Source: Aldrovandia affinis (taxonomy: Eukaryota; Chordata; Actinopteri; Notacanthiformes; Halosauridae). Taken from it: DNA of 64,000 bases. Of the stretch, positions 40,348 through 64,000 are shown piece after piece. Both the position numbers and the translations under genes were made by a program. Position 1 is the stretch's first letter, and each line of letters opens with the position of its first letter. Location of the stretch: the NCBI GenBank assembly GCA_029706075.1, contig JAINUG010000115.1:2435001-2499000 (forward strand). Reading direction: 5' to 3'. The notes under the pieces were generated by a model. It saw nothing but the letters and a program-made list of their open reading frames with translations, was not told the origin of the DNA and did not search any database.

Positions 40348-41740
40348 CCCTAAACAAAGATAGGGACAAGGCATGCAGTAAAACCGTCACCTAATTGGGA
40401 GTACCGTGCATTAAACCTGCACATATCTGCCAGCTTCTGTTTAGGACATCTTGTTAAATCGCTCAGGCACGCCGTTTTGGCCTTGGTCAATATTGCATAT
40501 TTCCTACATTTAAGAAAGAAGGAAATACGCCAAGGCCAAAAACAGCGTGCCTTTATATGCTTCATGTGTAGCATATAAAGGACGATTGGCGCTATCCCCT
40601 CCGTTTGAATTCAGCCTCCGTACACAAAACAACCTTCAACAATCCTACAAAGGATATTACCGGAATACAAATCCCATTATGGATCGCATGCTAAATAAGG
40701 GGGGAAGGTAATAGGTGCAGCTTTTTTTTCTTCAGAAAACTGTTTTATTTATTCGTTTTTCGTTCATTCTCGGCTCCTCTTCCACCCCGAAGCGAAACAA
40801 GAATGATGCATAATCAGTTTAATAGCAACTGGCTTGCCACAGAGCGCCGCCTGCCAGTGTTCAAAGCCTGGGTTGTTTTGTCAATTTTTGCCTTGGCATT
40901 CCTCAGCCGGCACAATAACATAAGCCCCGGTCCCTCGGCGGGCTTGTTGAGTAATGATCCTTTCATTAAAACTTAAGCAATGCTTTCTGCAATGCAGGCT
41001 TTCAGCGTAATTGAAGGAACGAATTTAGGAAGCGGCCGTGGCGATTGTGGTGGGATTTTTTTTTGGGGGGGAGGGCAGTTAGAAGTGGATTGCTTTTGCC
41101 TCCAAATGAACTCTCCCAGTATGTCTGGAATGTGCAGGGGAAGAGCTGGCCTAATCGTGTTATGCCGGTAGTCACCAATTAATGTGTAACAGGTACCATG
41201 CGTTTCCCCTTTGAAGCGCAGCAGGAAAACTCATGCTCCTCTGGAGGGAGATTGGTAGCCAGTCGCACAGCTGTGGGGGTGGCATGGCGGCTTGTTAAAT
41301 TGACTGTAGGGGTAAAAGTGCCTATTTGAGTCACAGGGACAGTCATCTGTTTAACAAGTGGCCTCTGCGGGGGGGCCTTAGTCAGCCCCCCTCCCACGAA
41401 CAAAGAGAGAATCCCTTTGTTGCGACATGTATGGATTTATTGGGCTGGGAATGCAGCACGGGTTAGATTAAAGTAAAAACCCAAACAGACCTTGTTTATT
41501 GTCTGATTGTGGCATATTGCTAACTGAATAGTCATAGCAGACCCCCTGCTGGGGGAGAACCGCAGGGCCTCCTGCCTTTGAGTTCACAAAGGAGGAAATG
41601 TTGAAGCTCACACCTGATCCATCATCTTTTTATTAGCAGCTGGATCAAAGGTTTTTTGGGGGCGGGGGGGGGGTTTAAACCCGCCTTCACGCCACCACAA
41701 AAAAGCAAACCCTGCCGTCTCCCGCTATTAAAACTCTGCT
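40348..41740 (+). other. zswim6: Intron segment with a hairpin pair
   Basis: The hairpins at 40467-40580 are listed separately. The rest shows purine/G-rich runs (41057-41074, 41660-41674) but no gene or known transposon. Confidence 0.6.
40467..40580. repeat. Two abutting hairpins
   Basis: Hairpin 1: GCACGCCGTTTTGGCCTTGG (40467-40486) pairs with CCAAGGCCAAAAACAGCGTG (from 40530 to 40550), about 19 of 21 positions; an inner TATTTCCT/AGGAAATA pairing may extend it. Hairpin 2 starts at the next base: CTTTATATGCT (40551-40561) pairs perfectly with AGCATATAAAG (40570-40580) over an 8-base loop. AATCGCTC before and GACGATT after can pair loosely, giving a three-way junction. It could be a small ncRNA, a MITE remnant or chance; no function can be assigned. 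Confidence 0.65.
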
Positions 41741-42045
41741 GCGTCATGGCAATGTGGAGGAAGGATTCTGTGCCAGCCGGAGAGCCAGGGAGCGGTCAAG
41801 CAGCAGCAGCTGCTGCAGCTGGCGGGGAAAGTGGTGAGAAGCGGCTAAGCGAGCACGAGGTGAACCGCGGGGTGAACGCGCGATGTCGGCATGGCTTGTC
41901 AAACTTTTCTGTGGGTGATGAGTAGCGTGGAAAAGGATATTGGGCCCGGTTGAAGCGCAAAGCCCTCAGCTGAGCGGACAGAACACGTGAGGGGGAGTGT
42001 CTGCGCGTGCCAGATCGGACCAGGTCATCGTCCATCTACAGGGCT
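41741..42045 (+). other. GC-rich patch with strong-Kozak ORF; possible alternative first exon
   Basis: An ATG at 41746, in the context GTCATGG, opens a frame MAMWRKDSVPAGEPGSGQ, followed by a seven-Ala run from GCAGCAGCAGCTGCTGCAGC, then GGESG. At 41834 the sequence is AGTG|GTGAGA, a good donor match that would leave phase 1. This is the phase that the downstream exon at 50527 needs. Without splicing the frame runs to 41925. I recognise no homolog, so this is a hypothesis about an N-terminally short isoform, not a supported exon. Ordinary GC-rich intron is the main alternative. Confidence 0.2.
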
Positions 42046-45000
42046 GATGCAGACCTCAGATAAGCAACCTAAAAACCAGCGTGACAGGTGAAAAAAAATG
42101 GAAGAAATCTATTTTTTCTGCATAAATATTTAGCGTACAGCAAAGGCTTCTCTTTATGTATGTGTTTCTCGTAATGCGCGGGTGAATTATTTGGAACATG
42201 TATGGTTCAGAGCATCCATTTTCCAATGCAATTTATTTAAGCTCAAAAGCATATGGAGGCTAAAAATGGAGGCTAGTTATGACTCTTCCTGCTTATTTAT
42301 GCTTGACTCTGAGGTAAATTAGGTGCAAGGAGCACTGAGGGGCCCAGTCATTGGTTTTCTCTTTTCTCTCTGTCCAGGGTGGTAGAATATTAGGGTAGGG
42401 AAAGCAAGTATTTTTAATATCATGGTAGCTCTAGGGGATGGGTATAGTTTGGTTGTTGTCAGACAAGGTGGTGTACAAGAATAGCAGGAGTGATTAACTT
42501 GCTGTATTACCAATGCAAAGGATGTGGTGAAGTACGAGAACAATGAGAAATACGGCGGCAGCAGCAATCATGTCACTTTTTTGCATATTTCACTAGCCTT
42601 TATCAATAGCTTTTGAACAAAGGAAGCCTGTCTTTTCTCTTAAACATGTATCTTTTATGCATATTTTGTACTTTGTACAAAATCAAAAATAACGGCTGGA
42701 ATTTTCATTTTTGTAACTGGGGGATTTCCCTCCCATGTTAAACAAATTTGGGGGGGAAGGGGGAGGATTTCATGAAATGCTTAGCATGTCAGCTGCCAGC
42801 ATAAATAAGTTGAATATGTAATATTGTCTTGTTGGTCTATTCCTGAAATGATATCAGCATATTAAAAGAGCACAATTACTATCCTTTACCACAAAAATGT
42901 GGGAATTTGCTTGTAATTATCATATGCTCATTCCCACAGACACACTTAACTTTGAATGAATGGAAAGTCTGATACGTTCCTTATTTTTCTGAGGTTGAGG
43001 TGGAACCCTACACATAAGTAATTATTATTAGACATTTTCATTTGTATGTATTGACTTGCGCATAATTAACCACAATTAATTACAGGGCTTGCTTTCATCA
43101 ATGCATCTATATCATATCATCCATAAATGAGCTTGCGATTGTGTCCTGTATCTTTCGCAATTTAGATATTGCACAAAGGGACATCTCTTTGAGACCTAGC
43201 AAGTTCCATGAAAATTAGCCCTGCTTTTGGCAGCTTGTTCATTGCAATGAAATAAGAGCAATATTAGCTGTTTGTCATCTCACCAGGCTGAGAAACCAGG
43301 TGAGAAGAAAATATTTGCATGATCAATATTATATAGGCTCTTGTACGATGCTTATTGAAGCTTTATTGTGTTACACATGGCCATCTTAAGCTGACTTGTT
43401 CCTAATTCAAAAAAAGATTGGAAAAGGCTGTATATCAAAACTCAGATTTTTCAGCCGAATAGTCATGCACGGCAGATAGATGACAGATTTAAGTTTATTT
43501 GTATTGTAGAACAATATTTACTCTTTTCCAATTCTAGCTCAAAAGAGTAGACAGTAGAACAGCATAAGAGGAGAGGATATTCTGATATTGGCCAGTAGTA
43601 AAATAAACAAAGAGGTTCTGTGTGTAAAATGGCCAAAAGCGGTGAAACGGCAGCCCCCTGTCTAAATATAATTGCCAGGGAATGGCTGTAGGTTGTTTTA
43701 TTATCGAACTTCACATTTAGCCGACATCGGGGCTACGTAGTGCCAGTGAACAAATTTACACCAACGGCACTGGAATTATTTTCAAAGTGGGGGTACCAGG
43801 GGAGGGAATTTCAATGGTGGGGAGGGCAGAGGGTGCAGAGGGTAAAGCTATGTGTTCCGTTTTTAGACGCACTCTTTGTGACAGCTTGATTGTTTGTGTT
43901 TGTTGAGAATAATTGAGCATTTCTTCTCATTATTTATTAAGACTTTAACTAACCCCTCCTCCCCAGACTTGTGAAAATGTGATAAACGGTTTTGATACAT
44001 AGAATCTGCACACAGCATAGAAGGCTCGCTTTTGCTCGTTAGCCAGTTATATGATGCTGCTTGTAGTGGTCTAGTTGCTATAGCTATCTAACAAAAAGAC
44101 TGACTACTAGCACTTCTGTCAAACCAGCAGAGACTAGCTTGTTAGCTGACGTTTTAGCTATCCAATTTAACGTGCCAGTGTATTTGTCTCCACCTAAATA
44201 AGAACAAGGTTGCTAACATAGAGTATGTAGCTATATAGCTGTATGTTGCCAACATTAGCTAGCTAGCCTCACCATATCTTGTAGTATCTACATAGCTGGT
44301 TTACAAAAAGAGAGCTACACAGCTGCACTGTGCAACAAAACCAGGGGAACAGAACAGAAGGACGCAGGGATGGACTCTTCCTTCTGTGGACCAGAATTTT
44401 GGTTCCCTCTCATGCAGGGAGAGAGGAGGAGAGGGAGTGCTCACTAAAAAATCCAAATGAACAAAGAGATCTTCAGCTGTCTCCCTCACTGGTTCCGGCC
44501 AAAAACGATAATCCAAAATAATAAATTAAATAATCAGGTTATAGCCCCTTTCGTTTCACTCACTATCTCTTTGAAGCTTTCTGCTCCCATACTCCAGCCA
44601 CTTACTGAGAGAGCAGAGCAGTTTTAAGCACACAGGTACATTTGGATGATGCCACCGCACAACTGTGCACCCCAGCTGCCCTGCCAGTAGGCGTGGCCAT
44701 TAAACCCCCACGATACCTCTGCATAGACCGACGCCTTCCACACTAACTTTTTAGTTCAAATGAAAACACGCTACTAGCACTACCAACTTCAGCTGACACC
44801 AGCTACCTCACCTTTTTCGCACTGTTAGTCACATGATGTCATCGTGATTTTGGGAACAGCAGTACTTTTATTTAGATGGTTAGAGGGTAATGGAGGTTAG
44901 GAGGTCTGACGACTTCGAAAATGACACTGACAGTTTGTGGCCGATTTCCCAACCCTACTGAGTACCAAGTGTGTCGTCCTCACTGCCACAGCTCACTTGA

Positions 45001-48000
45001 TTCTTCCAGATCCTTGATTCTTCAAGAGTGCGTGGACCAGGCTCTGTCCAGTTAGCATACTATCTCCGGCAGAGTTTTTCTTTTTTATGTCCTTAAGGGA
45101 GAAAAGAGGCTTCGTTGAAAAACACAGAGGGGGCAGAAATCACACATCTCTTCATCTTTCCTCCTCTCACGGCAGTGTGCACTGTTTTTAATGAATCATT
45201 CGGCCTGTCAGCCTCAAAAGCCTGCCATAATCGGAGTGGCCAATCTCACGAAAGCCCCTTGCCCACCTCCGTGGCGGCTCAGTAATGCTGAAACGGTCCC
45301 GTTTAATCCCAGACGCTTAATCTGAAACAAGCGGTCAGGTAGAGGGATCCGAGACGGGCGTTTGCCCCAAGCGGCCGGGTGATTGGGGGGGAAGGGGGTA
45401 ACAGCTTGTCAGCACGCAGAGGTTACTGTAACAGAATCATGGAGCCCAGCCAAGACAGCGGGGCCCCTCCCACCGAGGTGAAATCGTCCCTTTGTGGGGG
45501 AACAAAGGAGTGTTTGTGTCAGACGGAGTCTTTCAGGCATACCAGCGGTGAATGGCTCACTCTGGCCTGGCCGATTGTGTTCCACAGACACGTTTGTGTG
45601 GAGTGGTGTTGGTAAAATATCAGTGTGCGCGCGCGAATGTGTTTGTGTGTGCGCACGTGCTTTGTGTACGCGTGTTTGTGCGTATGGGGGTGGGTGGGGA
45701 GGCAGGGTTAGCGAGAAGGATGGCTCCTTGCTTTCTCGCTTTTAGGTCAGACCGACGGACTGAACGAGATGGGACAGAAGGTTTTAATTAGTCTTATGAT
45801 ATATGGGAAGACAGGAGTGGTGGGGGGTGGGGATAGGTGTTTGTGTGTGTGCGCAAGCGTGTGTGTGTGTGCCTGCGTGTGAAGACTAAGATGTTATAAG
45901 AAACCCAATATTGTTTTAATTGATTTGTAGCACAAGTCAAGGCTGTCTCTTCTCCACTGACATAATTGCACTGGTGTGAAGTAATCCTGCCGGCGTCTGG
46001 AAGGAATAAGGCAGAGTAATGCGCAAGCTCTTGCAGAGGGACTCGGAGAGTCTTTGGAAAAGCTGGGAAGGAATCTGTCTGCTTGTTTGTTTTTTGTTTT
46101 TATTAATATGATTGTTCTGTGTATCCGTCCCTTCCCCCCCTGGTCCACGTACTTATCTCATTATGATGAATTGCAGCAGCTTCTGTCGCCCATCATGTCC
46201 TGCATGTCCAATGTTTGGGATAAACAGAGAAGTAAGGCAGCAGGCTTTGTATGGATTATTGAGTGTCTGTAATCAGGAGACGGTTGGATTTGGTCTAGAC
46301 TGTTATCGCTTCAACAGCCGTGTCTCCCTTTGCCTTCTTCTGCTTTCTTATTGAATGCGTGTTTTCTTGAGATTCTTTTTCTTATTTTTTATTTTTTTCC
46401 CTTCATCCTCCGTTTCTGGTGATTATTCACAAATGCATTACTATGGTTATTGTGTGTGTTTAGTCTGGATTTATTTATGCTTATTATAAACACTGTCCAG
46501 AGCATTAAGGCTGGGCCGCAAACAAAATATCACACGAGCTAATATCTTTCAGGCTGCAGCCTTTCTGCCTCCTATTCTCTATCCGAGATTCTCCCCAAAC
46601 AAAGACACGGGCTGAGGCCTCCCTCTTCCTCTCCCTCTGTCTCTTCTCCCTTTCCCTTTCCCCCTTTTCCCTCTGCCTTACTTTCTCCCCCCCTTCCACA
46701 CCCACCCCCTCCTTCCACTCACTCTACCGTTCCTCGCTTCTCTCTACCCCCATCTCCCGATCTCTGTCTCTCTCGCTCCTCATCTCTCTCTCTCCCCCCT
46801 TGCGCTCTCCCTGCTCCCTGGATGCTGCAGGTAATCTCAGTCAGTAATCAGGCAGACCATGTGAGCCGCTGGGGGAGTGATTAAACCATCATACACAATA
46901 CATACGGCACAGAGCCGGCGTCAGGACCGATACATCACAGTTTAATGCAGTAAATAGAATGAATTAAATCCAAATTGAACCTCTGAGCTGTCTGTGGTGT
47001 GGCCCGAGAAGCAACAGAATTATTGGGATATGCCCCCCCCCCCCTCCTCCAATCTCAGTCAGGTTGTTCTCCAGATCCAGAAAGGAGAATACAGTTCCAA
47101 GAAAGCACTGTGCACCTGTATGGTCTGGTTTTCATGTTTGTTTCTGTAGGATGGAATTTTTTTACTGGGTTTCCATTTCCTTTGATTTCCCAGTACCGGG
47201 AAGTTATAAGTTAGTGGAACCATTAGTGGAAGGGGATACTTCCATGGTAACATTGCGAACGTTTCCTCCCACTGCCCTTTCTGAGGTTTGATGAGAAGAG
47301 ATTTGATGTAGATCATAGTTGTTGCCCCTTCAGAGGTCCACTGAAACCCTCTTTTGAAGAGATGTTTTTTTAAAAGTTTTTTTAGTTATATTAACCTTCG
47401 TCCATCTGTAGTGTTAATGTCAACATGCATAGAATTTGACCACTCATTTCCCATTTTATCCGCGAGAAAATTGAGATGCATATCGGCCCTGAAATCCAGC
47501 CCCTGGTGTCAGAGGGAGTCATTTTCTCGTCCCCTCTGATTTAGTATGCAGAGATGTGCGATGGGTTGCCTTACTGCTCTCCCGCCTGGTCGCCATGTCT
47601 GCAGTGCAGAGTCAAACGCCACACAAAGGAGCATCTCTACCAAGTGGGCCCCTATTTTCTCTGCCGTTTCGGATGCACAGCTATGATTCGCACGCACCCT
47701 CTGTAAAATGATGTTTTTGTCATGTCGCCTTTAAATTGTGACGGGACAAAGTCGCTTTGCTCGGCTTGTTCAAAGATGGCCGCGTCAGGAGCCTGATTCA
47801 GAGGCGGTCTCGTTTTGACAGACAGACTTCTCCTTTTACTGGACGCGGTTATTTATTTTCCACAAACAGCAAGAGAAAAAGAACAGCCGGACGACTTTGA
47901 AAGCTTTCTACTTCTTGAAAGCAGGAATGGGAAAAAGATCCTTTGTCTGTATAATGAGATAAGAATAAGAAGAAAAAACGGCATTGATGCGAAACAAAAA

Positions 48001-49373
48001 GATGTCATTAGCCGCTCGGTTCCTCTGCCTGTTACCGGATTTGCATGTTTACCATTACTTCCACGGAAAACATTGGACATTAAAGCCAGCCGGCCTCTTG
48101 TTTGACAGGTAATAAACCAATTGGAAGGTACTGTATGAGGTCGTTTGTCTGTATTAAAGGTGGCCCGGCTTATTCGAACAGTCAGCTGACCTATTTCTTT
48201 GTTTGTCTTTCTGAAGTAATGAAGCTGTGTGGACTGAATGCAGCTTTTGTGGGGATTACTGGGGGCTGCCCGTCCCAGTGCCTGTCCAAATACCGCCAGC
48301 CCAAGGTTTTAACCCTTTAATTAGATGTCAGGACACATTTCATCAGGTCCTCGGCTTTTCCCTTCCCTCTGGGGTCATCCGTTGAAGTTACTGGCCGTGG
48401 AAAATGTAAAAGGACCCTACATTCCGCATCTCCATTTTGTTTATGGTCAGACAAGTCAGGGACAAGTTCCTTCCATGCCAAGTGTTATTCATTTGATTTA
48501 TTTTCCCCTTCCAATGAGTTGTGCCAAGTTTAAATTGAAGATAGTCAGTTTCTTATCCTGCGTTCAAGCGCTGCTATCAAGTCAGGGGAGAACTCACCAT
48601 GGCCTTTAATCTTGTGTTTACTGTTCTGAGCTGATTAACTCGGGATCTATTCTGTGTAGAAAAATGCCACGTCCTTGCGCAGGTTTGAGCAGGTGTTCGT
48701 TGGGCTAGTCTGCCCCTAGTTGAAAGCGTCGTGGACGTGACGGAGTCGGGTGCGGAGGCGGTCGGCTTTACGGCTGAATGCCTGTGAGTAGGTGCGTGTC
48801 AGGAGGTGCTGGATGTTCTTAAGTGAATGGGAAAGAGCCTGAAACAATGGAGCAGGGATCGGCAACTGCCTGCCAGTTTTGGCATGCTACAAATAAATGC
48901 TGGCTTGTAAGCAGTCTCCCGTTTTTATAATGAACCATTACTTTAAAAGACTCCCATTATATTCTGTCTCATTCCATGCCCCACGGCGCTACGTTGTATT
49001 TCTGACATATTAGTAAGAGAAGAAAGGTTGCACACAGAGTGCACTTTGGTGTGTACAAGACTGTTGTAAAACCCGCATGCCGTATCTCACTATAATATAG
49101 GTAATACCTCTACTAGCCTGTCAACCACACCACAAAAGCTAAATGCACATTTTAATTTCAAGTCATTCAAGTCATTTTAGTCGGTCAGGAACAGGAAAGG
49201 TGCTCTCACACCCTTCGTTATGCACTAATGTTCTACGAAAGTAAAGTGTGCCAGCCGATTGAAAGCGCTGTTTGAATTAGCCAGCGATAAACTAAATACA
49301 TGAAAAACTTTCAAAGGCATATTCAAGCCTTCGGCCAAAAGTAGGGGATCTAGGGTTGCAAAATGCAAGCCAA
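42046..49373 (+). other. zswim6: Intron segment, mostly unannotated
   Basis: No exon or full transposon is recognisable. GT/GC alternating tracts lie at 45620-45680 and 45838-45881, and a CT-rich tract at about 46620-46800. Non-repetitive stretches with homeodomain-type TAATTA words (43060-43090) and the sequence at 46840-46990 look like candidate conserved non-coding DNA, but nothing in the window alone proves this. Confidence 0.5.
45620..45881. repeat. Two alternating purine-pyrimidine (GT/GC) tracts
   Basis: GTGTGCGCGCGCGAATGTGT and neighbours at 45620-45680, then GTGTGTGTGCGCAAGCGTGT-type sequence at 45838-45881. These are interrupted microsatellites with CG steps. Confidence 0.8.
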
Positions 49374-49601
49374 TGCTGGCAGTGTAGTGTAATGGTTAGG
49401 GAGCTGGGCTTGTAACTCAGAGGTTGCAGGTTCAATTCCCAGGTGGGGTACTGCTGTTGTACCCTTGAGCAAAGTACTTAACCAGAATTGCTTCAGTAAA
49501 ATATCCAGCTGTATAAATGGATTGTATGTAAAGAAATGTAAACTGTGTAAGTCGCTCTGGATAAGAGCGTCTGCTAAATGCCTAAAATGTAATGTAAATG
49601 T
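49374..49601 (+). mobile_element. tRNA-derived SINE with L2-type tail, well preserved
   Basis: The A box (TAGTGTAATGG, 49385-49395) and B box (GGTTCAATTCC, 49429-49439) of an RNA polymerase III promoter are in order and correctly spaced. They are followed by ACCCTTGAGCAAAGTACTTA, CCAGCTGTATAAATGGATTG and the tail GTCGCTCTGGATAAGAGCGT plus CTGCTAAATGCC, then TAAAATGTAATGTAAATG. This organisation matches fish V-SINE-like elements, whose tail is shared with L2-clade LINEs. It is the best preserved of this family here, in the sense orientation of the gene. Confidence 0.85.

Positions 49602-64000
<14,399 letters not shown>

Noticed and set aside
49385-49439. Possible tRNA gene
   Set aside because: A and B boxes are present but no cloverleaf is maintained, and the sequence continues into a SINE body with an L2-type tail.

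Overview
This window is vertebrate nuclear DNA, most probably from a ray-finned fish. It holds part of one protein-coding gene on the plus strand. The fish assignment is inferred from long repeat-rich introns, SINEs with a tRNA-like head and an L2-type tail (sense copy at 49374-49601), decayed Tc1/mariner transposons, a piggyBac-like element, a fold-back hAT-like element and many CA/GT microsatellites. Nothing looks bacterial, viral or organellar.

The gene is a member of the SWIM zinc-finger family (ZSWIM4/5/6). The protein, as I remember the family, fits ZSWIM6 better than ZSWIM5, especially around the [32 protein letters not shown] and [24 protein letters not shown]-like stretches. Nine internal exons can be placed to the base: 31120-31476, 36672-36820, 38961-39111, 50527-50706, 51732-51908, 52260-52406, 54348-54494, 57773-58033 and 59797-59932. 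They join into one open frame of about 567 residues with no stop or frameshift. By analogy with the mammalian gene they are probably exons 2-10. The long, low-complexity first exon lies upstream of the window and the C-terminal exons lie downstream, so both gene ends are missing. Eight of the ten exon boundaries have phase-1 introns. One intron, after 58033, uses a GC rather than a GT donor.

Layout: 1-31119 is the 3' part of a very large first intron. It contains a minisatellite, an 80-90 bp hairpin, a short retro-insertion with a perfect 16-bp target duplication, a degenerate interspersed repeat, a CRE/GC-box patch next to a 155-bp (GT)n tract, and two Tc1 transposase remnants. 31120-39111 holds the SWIM exon and the next two exons, separated by introns full of transposons; one Tc1 element carries a piggyBac-like element that itself carries a SINE. 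39112-50526 is an 11.4-kb intron with a hAT-like fold-back element, a multi-branch hairpin, a possible alternative first exon and a SINE. 50527-59932 is the exon-dense part. 59933-64000 is the start of the next intron.

No RNA gene, CRISPR array, operon or second gene is supported. The most interesting items are the GC-AG intron, the three-level nested transposon, the perfect-TSD insertion, the hairpin pair at 40467-40580, and two places where an internal promoter or first exon could exist.
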